The translations under genes were made by a program, and so were the position numbers. From contig NZ_JACVAB010000004.1 of assembly GCF_014851585.1 (NCBI RefSeq), positions 472,739 through 536,738 on the forward strand: a stretch of DNA of 64,000 nucleotides. The letters are read 5' to 3'. The notes below the pieces were generated by a model. That model ran no database searches, was not told the DNA's origin, and saw nothing but the letters and a program-made list of their open reading frames with translations. How positions within the stretch are numbered: position 1 is the stretch's first letter; each line of letters begins with the position of its first letter. Of the stretch, positions 17,291 to 26,555 are shown in pieces. This DNA comes from Agrobacterium sp. AGB01. GTDB lineage: Bacteria > Pseudomonadota > Alphaproteobacteria > Rhizobiales > Rhizobiaceae.

Positions 17291-18124
17291 ATGAAAATCT
17301 GGTTCATTACAGGCGCATCCCGCGGCTTTGGCGCTCTTATCACTGCACAGGCTCTGGCAAAGGGAGACGCAGTCGTTGCGACAGCCCGTAACTCCAAAGC
17401 GATCACTGAACGTTTTGGAGAACATCCCAATCTGCTGCCCGTTACACTGGACGTAACAAGCCAGGAGCAGGCAACTGCCGCCGCCAAAACTGCAATTGAA
17501 CGGTTCGGCCGCATTGATGTACTTCTCAACAATGCAGGTTTTGGCCTGATGGGCGCGGTGGAAGAAGCAACACCTGCAGAAACCGAAGCTGTTTACAGAA
17601 CCAATGTATTTGGTCTGCTGAATGTAACGCGCGCAGTATTGCCCCATATGCGCCAGGTTCGTTCCGGGCGTATCCTCAATATATCGTCGATTGGCGGATA
17701 CCGTGGCGCGGCAGGGTTTGGTGTTTACTCATCGAGCAAATTTGCAGTCGAGGGTTTGAGTGAAGCATTGCATGACGAACTTGCTCCCCTGGGCATCCAC
17801 GTCACTGTTGTGGAGCCAGGCTATTTCCGCACAGACTTCCTTGATGCGTCCTCGCTGACATCAAGTGGTGATATTATCGCAGATTATGAGGCAACAGCAG
17901 GAAAAGTCAGAGCGCTAGCAGCCAACCTCAGCCACAATCAACCTGGCGACCCAAACAAGCTGGCACGGGTGCTGATTGCCTTTGTAGACGAGCCTCGTCC
18001 ACCAGTACGCCTGCCACTCGGTAGTGATACCGTTGCAGCGATCGAGGAAAAACATCAAAAAGATGCGGCAATTCTCAAGGAATGGCGTGCCATCGCAGTC
18101 TCGACGGACTTTATCACGCGCTGA
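17291..18124 (+). CDS. Short-chain dehydrogenase/reductase (SDR)
   Basis: A 277-residue classical SDR. It has a cofactor motif TGASRGFG (residues 7-14), NNAG (about 79), a catalytic Ser in ISSIGG and YSSSK (Y-x3-K). An extended C-terminus of about 70 residues is typical of the oxidoreductase group with long tails. It follows the VOC gene by 57 bases with its own AAAGGA site. A strong terminator follows at 18136-18180. The substrate is not inferable. Confidence 0.9.
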   Translation: MKIWFITGASRGFGALITAQALAKGDAVVATARNSKAITERFGEHPNLLPVTLDVTSQEQATAAAKTAIERFGRIDVLLNNAGFGLMGAVEEATPAETEAVYRTNVFGLLNVTRAVLPHMRQVRSGRILNISSIGGYRGAAGFGVYSSSKFAVEGLSEALHDELAPLGIHVTVVEPGYFRTDFLDASSLTSSGDIIADYEATAGKVRALAANLSHNQPGDPNKLARVLIAFVDEPRPPVRLPLGSDTVAAIEEKHQKDAAILKEWRAIAVSTDFITR

Positions 18125-18135
18125 AACGTTTAAAT

Positions 18136-18180
18136 CACGGCAGTGGCTGGGAAAATCCAGTTACTGCCGTGCCTCTTTTT
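18136..18180 (+). terminator. Rho-independent terminator after the SDR gene
   Basis: A 9-bp stem CACGGCAGT (18136-18144) / ACTGCCGTG (18063+ numbering 18163-18171) encloses an inner CTGG/CCAG pairing and is followed by CCTCTTTTT. It ends the VOC-SDR transcript. Confidence 0.8.
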
Positions 18181-18194
18181 CTCTGACAGACAAT

Positions 18195-18920
18195 TCAAGC
18201 GGCGAGAAAACCGCCATCGACATTGATAACGGCACCATTGACCATGGCCGTATCGGGCGAAAGTAGCGTGGCGATGGTGCGGGCAACGTCATCGGCCTCG
18301 GCAAAACGGCCGATCGGATGACGCACCATCATAGGTGCAGACTTTTCCGGATCGCTCCAGGCAGCCATTGCAAGTTCTGTCAGAGTGATGGTTGGCGCAA
18401 CGGAATTGACCCTTATGCCATAAGGGCCAAACTCCTTGGCCAGCACCCGTGTTGCACCTTCAAGACCGGCCTTGGAGGCCGCGTAACACAAGTGTTCGTT
18501 AAAACCGCGATGTCCGGCAATCGAGGTTATGTTGACGATCGCACCGCCACCGCCAACGGCACGGCGGGCACGGCCAAACTCCTGACTGGTGATCAGGGCC
18601 GCCCTCAAATTGATGCCCATCACCGCCTCATAGCCCGCTTCGGTCATGTCAAAGCTTGTTTCGAGAACATTGATACCGGCACTGTTGATCAGGAAGTCAG
18701 CAGTGCCGGCCTCCGCCATAGCCTTGCGCGTTGCAGCCGGGTCAGCCAGATCAACCGTAATCGAACGACCACCAATCTCGTCACGCAGGCTGTCGAGATC
18801 CGACGTTGTCCGGCTAACGGCGATGACTTCGGCACCGCGTTCAGCCATGATACGGGCGCAAGCCCGACCGATGCCTTTGCCCGCGCCAGTGATGATGACC
18901 GATGTCCCTGAAAACTGCAT
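18195..18920 (-). CDS. SDR oxidoreductase, L-xylulose-reductase-like
   Basis: A 241-residue SDR. It has TGAGKGIG (cofactor), NSAG, a catalytic Ser in ITSIAG and YAASK. Several stretches (VIITGAGKGIGR, VAVSRTTSDLDSL, AWSDPEKSAPM and the final DGGF) strongly recall dicarbonyl/L-xylulose reductases (DCXR). It is the last gene of the pentitol operon, so a role interconverting a pentulose and a pentitol is likely. Alternatives are tetritol or general polyol dehydrogenases of the same subgroup. Confidence 0.85.
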   Translation of the reverse strand: MQFSGTSVIITGAGKGIGRACARIMAERGAEVIAVSRTTSDLDSLRDEIGGRSITVDLADPAATRKAMAEAGTADFLINSAGINVLETSFDMTEAGYEAVMGINLRAALITSQEFGRARRAVGGGGAIVNITSIAGHRGFNEHLCYAASKAGLEGATRVLAKEFGPYGIRVNSVAPTITLTELAMAAWSDPEKSAPMMVRHPIGRFAEADDVARTIATLLSPDTAMVNGAVINVDGGFLAA

Positions 18921-18952
18921 GCTGGTTCCTCCCTGATATATGTGCCTGCCAC

Positions 18953-20587
18953 TTAGCCCGAGGCTGCGGGCAACAATGGCTCAATGTCTTTTCGCACCTC
19001 ACGGGCGAGTGTCTGTATTCTCAGAAATGCTTGGTAACGTGCCTCGTGCAGCGCCCGCGCCGCATCACGCACCGGCTCGCTACGCCCAGCCACAGTGGAC
19101 ATGGCGGGCATTGCGGCCTGCAAATCGGGGTAGAGTTTGGCGGCAACGGCCGCCAGCATGGCTGCGCCCAGCAAAACCGGCTCAGAGCAGGCCGTGACCT
19201 CAATGGGAATTCCCGTTGCGTCAGCGAGAATCTGCCGGGTTAGCGGATGTGTTCCCGCCCCGCCGGAAACAGAGATCGTGGAAACGGAGACGCCGTTTCC
19301 GGCCTGCGTTTCGATGATCTGGCGCAGTCCATAACCAAGCCCGCAAAGCCCGGCGACGTAAAGTGCGGCAAGATTGTCCGCACCGCTTTCCATGCCAAGC
19401 CCCATCACAACGGCGCGTGCATATGGATCGGCAAAAGGTGCGCGATTGCCGAGGAATTCTGGGACTACCTGCAACTGTCCGGCAAGATTTACCGCATCTG
19501 ACGGTCTGTCGACGCCAGCCAGCACCCGCGCCGCAAGCCATGGCGCCAAGCTGGTACCATCCTGTTTTGCCTCCTGCGACGCCTTGCCCGCGTAGGGATG
19601 CAGGTTCAATAACTGATCGATGGCCGCACCGGCGGCCGACTGACCACCTTCATTCAGCCACATGCCGGGCACCATGGCGGAAAAATACGGGCCCCAGACA
19701 CCCGGCACAAATGTCGGCTCGGCAGTCGTTGTCATGGTGCAGGACGATGTGCCAAACACGTAGCCAAGGCAGGATGATGCATCCTGCAAGCCACCTTTTG
19801 CCGCCACAGTCCCAACGCCACCGGCATGGGCGTCAATTAATCCTGCCCCGACAGCAATGCCAGCGCGCAGTCCCATCGCATCAGCCGCTTCCTGGTTCAG
19901 GCCGTTGCCCAATGGCGTTCCCGGGTGCACGACACTTTGACCAATCCGGCGAAAACCGTCATCAGGAAGGTCATCCAGCCCTATCGTACGGAAATAGGTC
20001 TCGTCCCACCTGTCCTCATGCGCCAGATAGGTCCATTTGCAGGTCACGGTGCAGGAAGATCGCTCCAATGCGCCGGTCGATTTCCAGGTCAGAAAATCCG
20101 TCAGGTCAAAGAAGTGCTTGGCACTGGAATACACCTCAGGCAGATGTTCCTTCAGCCAAAGCAGTTTCGGCGTCTGCATTTCCGGAGAGATAACACCGCC
20201 GACATAAGACAGAACCATATGTCCTGTGGCATTGATCCGCCGTGCCTGTTCAAGCGCGCGATGATCCATCCACACGATGATATCGCGTTCAGGATGCGCA
20301 GGATCGCCCACTCCGTTGGATGCGCCCTGCACCACCAGTGAGCAGGTAGCATCAAATCCGATCCCGGCCACGGCCGAGGGATCGATCGCCGCCGATGTGA
20401 CGGCATCACGAACAGCCGTACACACCGCATCCCAAATCTGGGCGGTAGACTGCTCGACATGCCCCTCATCATTGCGAAAGATAAGGATGTCATGTTTGGC
20501 GGAGGCTAAAAGCGTGCCAACCGCATCAAACACGCCAGCGCGTGCCGAACCTGTGCCAACATCGACACCGATAAAGTAACTGCTCAT
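18953..20587 (-). CDS. FGGY-family pentulokinase, probably D-ribulokinase
   Basis: A 544-residue sugar kinase of the FGGY family. The N-terminal GVDVGTGSARAGVFD phosphate loop and the C-terminal SGGAGTHPLTRQI motif are both present. Overall length and the FDATCSLVV region match the ribulokinase/YDR109C-type branch that phosphorylates D-ribulose. Together with the ribitol-dehydrogenase-like gene just upstream, the expected step is D-ribulose to D-ribulose 5-phosphate. Specificity among pentuloses cannot be settled from sequence alone. Confidence 0.87.
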   Translation of the reverse strand: MSSYFIGVDVGTGSARAGVFDAVGTLLASAKHDILIFRNDEGHVEQSTAQIWDAVCTAVRDAVTSAAIDPSAVAGIGFDATCSLVVQGASNGVGDPAHPERDIIVWMDHRALEQARRINATGHMVLSYVGGVISPEMQTPKLLWLKEHLPEVYSSAKHFFDLTDFLTWKSTGALERSSCTVTCKWTYLAHEDRWDETYFRTIGLDDLPDDGFRRIGQSVVHPGTPLGNGLNQEAADAMGLRAGIAVGAGLIDAHAGGVGTVAAKGGLQDASSCLGYVFGTSSCTMTTTAEPTFVPGVWGPYFSAMVPGMWLNEGGQSAAGAAIDQLLNLHPYAGKASQEAKQDGTSLAPWLAARVLAGVDRPSDAVNLAGQLQVVPEFLGNRAPFADPYARAVVMGLGMESGADNLAALYVAGLCGLGYGLRQIIETQAGNGVSVSTISVSGGAGTHPLTRQILADATGIPIEVTACSEPVLLGAAMLAAVAAKLYPDLQAAMPAMSTVAGRSEPVRDAARALHEARYQAFLRIQTLAREVRKDIEPLLPAASG

Positions 20588-20665
20588 ACGATCCTATCCC
20601 TCGCCGGAGTGAAACAGCTGGCCGTGCTGTTCAAAGCACGGCTCGGCAAACTAGTCCGACCAGAC

Positions 20666-21397
20666 TCAAACCCGGTCAAAGTTGGTCGGCAAGACCAACA
20701 TATCGCGGATCGTGACGTTGCGGTTGCGGGTAAGCATGTATTCCACAGCATCTGCAACTTCGCTCGCTTCAATGATGCTGCCGGATTCCTTGGCCTTGCG
20801 CAGGTTTTCTTCCGGCCAGTCAGCAAGCAGGGCCGAGAGAACGGGCCCGGGGGAAACCTGGGCCACACGAATGCCATGCGGAATGAGCTGGCGGCGCATG
20901 GTCTGAACGAAGCAGGTCACAGCCCATTTCGAACCGGCATAGACCGGTTCCCAATAGGTCGGGAAATGGCCGGCAATCGAGCTGGTGACAATGATGTCAC
21001 CGGTTTTGCGCGCACTCATATGCGGTACAACTGCATGCACATTCTTCATCACGGCATTGACATTGAGGTTGAGCATGCGGTCGATTTCGTCGGCTGAGGT
21101 CTCTGTCAGGTCGCCACCGATGTAGGTTCCGGCATTGCAATAGAGAATGTCGATATGATCGACCTTCTCGAGAATTTCGGGAACCATCGCAGCGCAACTG
21201 TCGGCATCCAGCAAGTTGGTGACCTGAGGAATGGCATTTTTACCAAGCTTGGCGACCAGGTCGTTGAGCGCTTTTTCGTTCCAGTCGACCATGACGACCG
21301 TGCAGCCATTGGCCAGAAGCTTCTCGGTCGTTGCCAGACCGATGCCGGAAGCGGCGCCTGTTATAACCGCGATTTTGCCTTCCAGTGATTGAGCCAT
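20666..21397 (-). CDS. SDR oxidoreductase, ribitol 2-dehydrogenase-like
   Basis: A 243-residue SDR with TGAASGIG (cofactor), CNAG, catalytic Ser in TSSIAG and YAGSK. The pattern MAQSLEGKIAVITGAASGIG and the ending NVTIRDMLVLPT match what is known of ribitol 2-dehydrogenases (ribitol to D-ribulose, NAD+). It lies between the pentulokinase and a sugar-type ABC permease, which supports a polyol substrate. Confidence in the exact polyol is moderate. Confidence 0.85.
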   Translation of the reverse strand: MAQSLEGKIAVITGAASGIGLATTEKLLANGCTVVMVDWNEKALNDLVAKLGKNAIPQVTNLLDADSCAAMVPEILEKVDHIDILYCNAGTYIGGDLTETSADEIDRMLNLNVNAVMKNVHAVVPHMSARKTGDIIVTSSIAGHFPTYWEPVYAGSKWAVTCFVQTMRRQLIPHGIRVAQVSPGPVLSALLADWPEENLRKAKESGSIIEASEVADAVEYMLTRNRNVTIRDMLVLPTNFDRV

Positions 21398-21436
21398 ATT
21401 ATTCTCCTAACGTTATGAAAAGCTGTTGAGATTTCG

Positions 21437-22423
21437 TCAGCGCCATTCGCGGGCGATGTAGATAGCGAGCAGGATGATGAAGCCACGGATGATGTCCTGC
21501 AGATAGGGGTTGATACCCATCAGATTGAGGCCGTTGTTGAGGATGCCGAGCAGGACAGCACCAATCAGCGTACCGAGGATGAAACCCCGGCCACCGGCAA
21601 TTGCAGTGCCGCCGAGCACCACGGCCGCAATGGCATCGAGCTCGAAACCAACGCCGGCATTGGGCTGGCCCGACATCAGGCGCCCGGTCAGAATGATGGC
21701 TGCAAGTCCCGCCGTGAGGCCGGAAATCGAGTAAACCGCAATTTTGATGCGACCAATCTTGACGCCCGACAGTCGTGCTGCCGTTTCATTGCCACCAATG
21801 GCATAGACATGGCGACCAAATGCAGTCCGCTCCAGCAGCAGCCACGCCAATGCGTAGATGATGACCATGGCGATGACAGGAACCGGAATAATACCAACAC
21901 GACCGACGCCGAACCAGGAAATCCACGATGGCAGGCCCGAGATCGGGTAGCCGCCGGAATAGATAAGCCCAGCTCCACGGGCGATACCCATGGTGGCGAG
22001 AGTGACGATGATGGCCGGCATGCGGCCCCATGCCACCAGAATTCCGTTGAAAAGGCCAAGCCCGATGGCAATAGCGACGCCGGACAGCAGTCCGGCCCAG
22101 CCTGGCATGCCGAAATGTACCATCAGCCCCGCCGCCATGGTGCCGGCAAGCGCCATCAGTGCTCCGACCGACAGGTCGATACCGCCGGTTAAGATGACGA
22201 ATGTCATGCCAACCGCCAGAATGGCGACGATCGATACCTGTCTCAAGACATTGAGAATGTTGGAAACGGAAAAGAAGTTATCTGAGGCGAAACCCATCAG
22301 GATCGAAACGACGATCAAGCCAGCCAGTGGCAAGGCCAAAGGCGACTGTATGATGGTCTTCCAGATCGGCGTGGCAGAGGCCTCCGCCTGAGCGCCTGTA
22401 AGAGCGTCCGCGTCATGCGACAT
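21437..22423 (-). CDS. Sugar ABC transporter permease (RbsC-like)
   Basis: A 328-residue inner-membrane permease of the ribose/xylose class, with about ten hydrophobic segments and the family segment [15 protein letters not shown] near residue 80. The ATG at 22423 follows GGGAGG; an ORF start at 22447 lacks one. It overlaps the ATPase gene by about 11 bases. It forms the importer with the ATPase and binding protein upstream. Confidence 0.92.
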   Translation of the reverse strand: MSHDADALTGAQAEASATPIWKTIIQSPLALPLAGLIVVSILMGFASDNFFSVSNILNVLRQVSIVAILAVGMTFVILTGGIDLSVGALMALAGTMAAGLMVHFGMPGWAGLLSGVAIAIGLGLFNGILVAWGRMPAIIVTLATMGIARGAGLIYSGGYPISGLPSWISWFGVGRVGIIPVPVIAMVIIYALAWLLLERTAFGRHVYAIGGNETAARLSGVKIGRIKIAVYSISGLTAGLAAIILTGRLMSGQPNAGVGFELDAIAAVVLGGTAIAGGRGFILGTLIGAVLLGILNNGLNLMGINPYLQDIIRGFIILLAIYIAREWR

Positions 22424-23915
22424 GTTGTGTCCTCCCGGTTGTTGCATGGGTCATGATCTGCTCAGAGGTGATCGCATCGCCTTCAAGCGTTGCGACAATC
22501 CCGCCTGAGCGGAAAACACAGACCCGGTCGGACATGCCGATCACTTCAGGCAGTTCCGACGAAATCATGATGATGGAATAGCCACGGGCGGTGAATTCGC
22601 GCATGAGCTGGTAAATTTCGGTTTTGGCGCCAACATCAATGCCGCGGGTCGGCTCGTCAAAAATCAACACCTTCATGTTGTGGTTGATCCAGCGGGCAAT
22701 CACCACTTTCTGCTGGTTGCCACCAGACAGCGTATCGACGCGCGCATGCGGGCTTGACGCCTTCACTCGCACCCGCTGCATGGCAGTGCGGGTATCAGCG
22801 AGCTCACGCGAGCGGTTGATGAAGAAGTGGCCGATCAGGTATTTGCCGTAATTGTTCAGCGAGACATTGTGCATGATCGGGAAACTGGTGATCAGCCCCT
22901 GCTCCTTGCGACTTTCAGGAAGCAGACCGATACCCGCCTCCAGTGCCTGGGACGGATCGGCAAACCGTATCTCGACACCATTGATCAACAGTTTGCAGCG
23001 CGCGGCCCGATAGGCACCAAGCATCGCCAGAACTGTTTCGGTACGACCCGAACCTACCAGACCGGCAAAACCGAGGATTTCTCCTGCTTTGAGGTGAAAA
23101 CTGGAAACCGGTCCGCTTCTGGTGAGCTTGACCTCTTCCACCTCAAGAACAGTCTTGGCATCGGCAGGACTGACAGGTTTTGGCGGGAAGCTGTTTTCGA
23201 TCCGGCGACCAACCATCATTTCGACCAGCCGTGCCTGATTGACGTCGCTGACAGCACAGGAGGCCACAAATTCACCGTCCCGCAACACAGTGATGCGGTC
23301 GCAAATCTCAAAAATCTCTTCGAGATGGTGCGAAATGAAGATGATCGCGACACCCTGTTTCCGAAGGCTGCGCATGACGTGAAACAGATGTTCGACTTCG
23401 GCCGGCGTCAACGTCGCTGTTGGTTCGTCGAGCACAAGAATACGGGCGTCGAGTGCCAGTGCCTTGGCAATCTCTACAAACTGCTGTTCGGCAACCGACA
23501 AATTGCGGATTGGCACATTCAATGGAATGGAGATACCGAGTTGTTTCATGATTTCGGCGGCGCGCTTGCGCATCGCCGATCGTTTCATGAAACCGAGCCC
23601 GTTGCTGAGTTCGCGCGCCAGAAACATGTTTTCGACCGCATTCAAATAAGGAACGAGCGAAAACTCCTGAAACACCACACCGATACCGGCATCGATCGCT
23701 TCATTATAGTCACTGAAGTGGCGAACCTCGCCGTTGATGCGGATTTCGCCTTCACTGGGTTTCACAATCCCGCACAGGATTTTCATCAGTGTCGATTTGC
23801 CAGCACCGTTTTCACCCAGTAGCGCGTGAACTTCACCCGCCTGCACGGTGAGATCCACCCCATGCAGAACCTCGATCCTGCCAAAGCTTTTTTTGATGCC
23901 GTTCAACTGTAGCAT
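22413..23915 (-). CDS. Sugar ABC transporter ATP-binding protein (RbsA-like, two NBDs)
   Basis: A 500-residue tandem ATPase typical of CUT2 sugar importers. The first half has [16 protein letters not shown] and LVLDEPTA. The second half has the degenerate second Walker A usual for the family, then LSGGNQQK and [11 protein letters not shown]. The start at 23915 is supported by GGGAGG; the open frame extends to 24089 through the preceding gene. It lies between a binding-protein gene (upstream) and the permease. Confidence 0.93.
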   Translation of the reverse strand: MLQLNGIKKSFGRIEVLHGVDLTVQAGEVHALLGENGAGKSTLMKILCGIVKPSEGEIRINGEVRHFSDYNEAIDAGIGVVFQEFSLVPYLNAVENMFLARELSNGLGFMKRSAMRKRAAEIMKQLGISIPLNVPIRNLSVAEQQFVEIAKALALDARILVLDEPTATLTPAEVEHLFHVMRSLRKQGVAIIFISHHLEEIFEICDRITVLRDGEFVASCAVSDVNQARLVEMMVGRRIENSFPPKPVSPADAKTVLEVEEVKLTRSGPVSSFHLKAGEILGFAGLVGSGRTETVLAMLGAYRAARCKLLINGVEIRFADPSQALEAGIGLLPESRKEQGLITSFPIMHNVSLNNYGKYLIGHFFINRSRELADTRTAMQRVRVKASSPHARVDTLSGGNQQKVVIARWINHNMKVLIFDEPTRGIDVGAKTEIYQLMREFTARGYSIIMISSELPEVIGMSDRVCVFRSGGIVATLEGDAITSEQIMTHATTGRTQHVA

Positions 23916-23944
23916 CTGTTCCTCCCGTGTTTGATTGGAAAAGT

Positions 23945-23970
23945 CGCCCCCGCCGTTTCCGGCGAGGGCG
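23945..23970 (-). terminator. Intercistronic hairpin after the pentitol binding-protein gene
   Basis: On the minus strand an 11-bp stem (one G-U pair) is capped by a GAAA tetraloop and followed by ACTTTTCC. It sits between the binding-protein stop and the ATPase start. It should cut read-through and protect the upstream mRNA, giving excess binding protein. Confidence 0.65.
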
Positions 23971-23982
23971 CTCGGGAGGCGC

Positions 23983-24894
23983 TTACCAACTGAAGTCGGC
24001 AGCGTTTTCTTTGGTGACTGGACGGACGTCGATTGGCACTTCCTTCGGCACGACGCGCGCACCCCACTTCTGTGCCAGCGCCATGGCAAGGCCTACGCGG
24101 ATCTGGTCACGCGGAAACTGTGCGGTGGTCTGGATGAATGGCGTACCTTCGGCGATCGCCTTGACGGCTTCCGGTGCACCATCAACCGAGGTCAGCTTGA
24201 CGTCGCGGCCCGAGCCCTGGATGGCGGCAAGTGCGCCCATGGCACCACCGTCGTTGACCGAGAAGATACCCTTGAGGTTTGGACGTGCCTGCAACATGTT
24301 TTCGACAACGCCGAGTGCAATCGAGCGATCCTGACGACCGTTCTGCGTATCGACCAGCTTGATGTCCTTGAATTCGGCAAGCGCTTCCTTGCAACCTTCC
24401 ACGCGCTGCAGGATCGGAATAACCGGGATACCGTCGAGAATTGCGACTTCGCCTTCGCCGTTCAGCGCCTTGCCGAGAGCCTGGCAAGACTGGTAACCGG
24501 CATCCTTGTTCTTGGAACCAACGAATGTATCAACCGGGCCGTTGGCATTGGCATCAACGGCAACAACAATCACATTCTGTGCCTTGGCTGCATTGACGGC
24601 GGCCTCCACGCCGGCCGAGTCTGTCGGGTTGAGAAGCAGAATGTCGATCTTCTGCTGCAACATGTCTTCAACGTCGGAAATCTGCTTGGCAACGTCATGG
24701 GCGGCATCTGTCACTATAACCTGCGCACCGAGGGATTTCGCTGCCTCGTCCAGCGCTTCCTTCATCGAGACGAAATAAGGGTTGTTCATTTCCTGAAATG
24801 TCATGCCGATCTTCAACTTGGCGTCCTGCGCCAAGGCAGGCACCGCGGTCAGCGCGACGGTGGCGATCGACAATGCTGTCAAAGCTCTTTTCAT
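23983..24894 (-). CDS. Sugar/polyol ABC transporter substrate-binding protein (RbsB-like)
   Basis: A 303-residue periplasmic binding protein of the ribose-type family. The signal peptide [21 protein letters not shown] ends near AQD. Landmarks are [11 protein letters not shown] and [15 protein letters not shown] in the first lobe, and [12 protein letters not shown] in the second. It is the first transporter gene downstream of the AraC regulator. From the neighbouring enzymes the ligand is probably ribitol or a related pentitol. Confidence 0.91.
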   Translation of the reverse strand: MKRALTALSIATVALTAVPALAQDAKLKIGMTFQEMNNPYFVSMKEALDEAAKSLGAQVIVTDAAHDVAKQISDVEDMLQQKIDILLLNPTDSAGVEAAVNAAKAQNVIVVAVDANANGPVDTFVGSKNKDAGYQSCQALGKALNGEGEVAILDGIPVIPILQRVEGCKEALAEFKDIKLVDTQNGRQDRSIALGVVENMLQARPNLKGIFSVNDGGAMGALAAIQGSGRDVKLTSVDGAPEAVKAIAEGTPFIQTTAQFPRDQIRVGLAMALAQKWGARVVPKEVPIDVRPVTKENAADFSW

Positions 24895-24941
24895 GTCAGT
24901 TTTTCCTCCCTTTGAACGGCAGGCAAAGCCCGGCCGTTTCC

Positions 24942-24960
24942 GGAAAGCACCATGCTTTCC
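24942..24960. other. Hairpin between araC-type and binding-protein genes
   Basis: An 8-bp perfect stem GGAAAGCA/TGCTTTCC with a 3-base loop lies in the 105-base gap. No T-run is seen on the minus side. It may be part of the promoter or leader of the transporter operon. Confidence 0.35.
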
Positions 24961-24999
24961 GAATTCTATTGTCCCGGTACGGGATATGGATCGTGGCGC

Positions 25000-25968
25000 T
25001 TATCCGGCGGCTTTAAATGCTCCGTTGGCTTTAAAGGTCGCGCGGAATTGCGAAGGCGACATTCCCTTCAGGTTCTGGAAATGCCGGTTGAAATTCGAAA
25101 TATTGGAAAAGCCGATCTCGTAGCAGATTTGGGCAATCTTGACTTCGGGACGCGTCAACAGTGTCAGACAGGCCAAATCGACACGCAGCTGGTTCTTGTA
25201 ACGAACTAGCGTTGTTCCGGTATGGCGTTTGAAAGCCCGTGAAAAGGAACTGGCGGTGTGCCCAACCATGTCAGCGAGATCGCGCTCATCAATATCGTCG
25301 GTCAGATGTTCACGCAGGTGCGCGATGGCCCTGTTAATGCCGCTTTCATTGATATTCGACAGGTCCAGTTCATAGCTCAGACTGGCCAGCACTTCCGGTT
25401 CGGGCGCATTTGCCAGGACATCAAGGATTTCCCAAAACAGTGCCAACCGCATGATGCCGCGTGTCTCGATCAATTTCTCGATCAAAGGGCGCACCTTGTC
25501 ACTCGTGACGTTGTCGAACAGCAGGCCGCGATGGCTGCGCTCTAGAAGCGGTGCAATGGCTTCCATCTCCGCCATGCCGGCAACACTGTCGTCGACAAAT
25601 TTCTGCGGGAACTGAAGAACCAGCGAGCGGGCAGGCACGATTTCGTCAGGCTCGATATCGGAAATCCAGTTTTGAGGCAGATTGGGGCCGGTCATGATCA
25701 ATTGGCCGGGTTCAAAGCGACCGATGTGGTCACCGATGTAAAAACGACCGGAGGTCGCAACAACAAGATGAATTTCATATTCAGGGTGATAGTGCCAGCG
25801 AACCGTGCGAAACGGATAGCCGTGTCTCCACGCAGCGAAGCTTTCGCCTTTGCGGATATGGACCAGTTCCAGATCGGGTTGCACAGCGTTTCCTCCCACC
25901 GAGCGCACAATGTCTGCGGCAAAATCTGCAAACCTCCAATTTGCAAATTTCATCATTAACAAGACCAT
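25000..25968 (-). CDS. AraC-family transcriptional activator
   Basis: A 322-residue regulator. The N-terminal cupin-type sensing domain (HYHPEYEIHLVVATSG near 60) is followed by a C-terminal AraC double helix-turn-helix (about 210-310), with ASSFSRAFKRHTG and ICYEIGFSNISNFNRHFQ. It lies immediately upstream of, and on the same strand as, the pentitol transporter and catabolic genes, so it is their likely activator. The ORF start at 25968 is used; an in-frame ATG at 25956/25953 may be the real one. Confidence 0.9.
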   Translation of the reverse strand: MVLLMMKFANWRFADFAADIVRSVGGNAVQPDLELVHIRKGESFAAWRHGYPFRTVRWHYHPEYEIHLVVATSGRFYIGDHIGRFEPGQLIMTGPNLPQNWISDIEPDEIVPARSLVLQFPQKFVDDSVAGMAEMEAIAPLLERSHRGLLFDNVTSDKVRPLIEKLIETRGIMRLALFWEILDVLANAPEPEVLASLSYELDLSNINESGINRAIAHLREHLTDDIDERDLADMVGHTASSFSRAFKRHTGTTLVRYKNQLRVDLACLTLLTRPEVKIAQICYEIGFSNISNFNRHFQNLKGMSPSQFRATFKANGAFKAAG

Positions 25969-26072
25969 AACCCCTGAAATTCAAGGCATCTACATCATGG
26001 CGAAAATTAAACCGATACTTTTTTGACAGCAGTTTTGCCGTGAGCGTTGATGATGACAGCCGAATGTACAAG

Positions 26073-26112
26073 GACAGAGACGACACGCTGTCGTCTCTGT
26101 CGCACGTTTTTT
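26073..26112 (+). terminator. Orphan Rho-independent terminator
   Basis: A perfect 13-bp stem (26073-26085 with 26089-26101) and a 3-base loop are followed a few bases later by TTTTTT (26107-26112). No plus-strand gene lies upstream, so it either closes an unrecognised small RNA or is left from a lost gene. Confidence 0.75.
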
Positions 26113-26184
26113 ATCGGTAGGATTTGCCTGAAACTGCCCCTCTGAAGGACGGACTTTCTGCGGCTCCGCAAGCTGTTTAGACCG

Positions 26185-26349
26185 TCAGAACCTGTATGTC
26201 AGACCAACTTTGACACTATGGTAATTGAGCGAGTTAGAGGCATTGCGTCCGTTGATAACGCCCGAGGAGCCGGTGTGATCGGTATATTCGTAAATCGGAG
26301 ATTCGTCGGCATCGCAAATTGCCGGATCGATGTCGCAGAGCCAGGACAT
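26185..26349 (-). pseudogene. Remnant of an outer-membrane beta-barrel protein (C-terminus)
   Basis: A 54-codon reading frame on the minus strand ends with LNYHSVKVGLTYRF and a stop. The alternating pattern with a terminal Phe is the signature of the last strand of a porin/Omp25-Omp31-like barrel, recognised by the Bam machinery. An in-frame TAA lies a few codons before its only ATG. No barrel sequence is visible further upstream, so this is a decayed fragment rather than a gene. The exact parent family is not certain. Confidence 0.55.
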
Positions 26350-26467
26350 GGTCGAACCCGTGGCTTACATCGAAGGCTCAAGCAACACAGCGACACAGCG
26401 ACACGCCGTTTCAGCATCGATCATCAGGGAGCAATTACCAAAAAAATCCGGCTGTACCGCACAGTAT

Positions 26468-26492
26468 AAACATGATAATAATAGTCATGTTT
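26468..26492. promoter_or_regulatory. Putative iron-responsive operator (IRO/RirA-type) upstream of tonB
   Basis: An 8-base inverted repeat AAACATGA / TCATGTTT around a 9-base AT-rich centre. The inner part is exactly TGA-N9-TCA, the IRO pattern known for RirA-regulated genes in rhizobia. It ends about 64 bases before the TonB start, and iron control of tonB is expected. Confidence 0.55.
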
Positions 26493-26555
26493 AAGTGACC
26501 CAATTTATCGCCCTGCGGTCGTGCCAGCCGCACACGCCAATCTGACTCAATCAAT

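Larger units (their letters stand above)
25969..26555. other. Gene-poor 587-base stretch
   Basis: No full-length gene. It holds an orphan strong terminator on the plus strand (26073-26112), a 54-codon outer-membrane-protein C-terminal remnant on the minus strand (26185-26349) and an iron-type operator palindrome (26468-26492) upstream of tonB. The first 100 bases have no recognised feature. Confidence 0.7.

Noticed and set aside
19363..20193. A 276-codon plus-strand frame
   Set aside because: Antisense to the FGGY kinase; no start signal or domain.
22827..23822. A 331-codon plus-strand frame
   Set aside because: Antisense to the RbsA-like ATPase with both nucleotide-binding domains intact.
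23935..24915. A 326-codon plus-strand frame
   Set aside because: Antisense to the signal-bearing sugar binding-protein gene; the residue pattern shows no family features.
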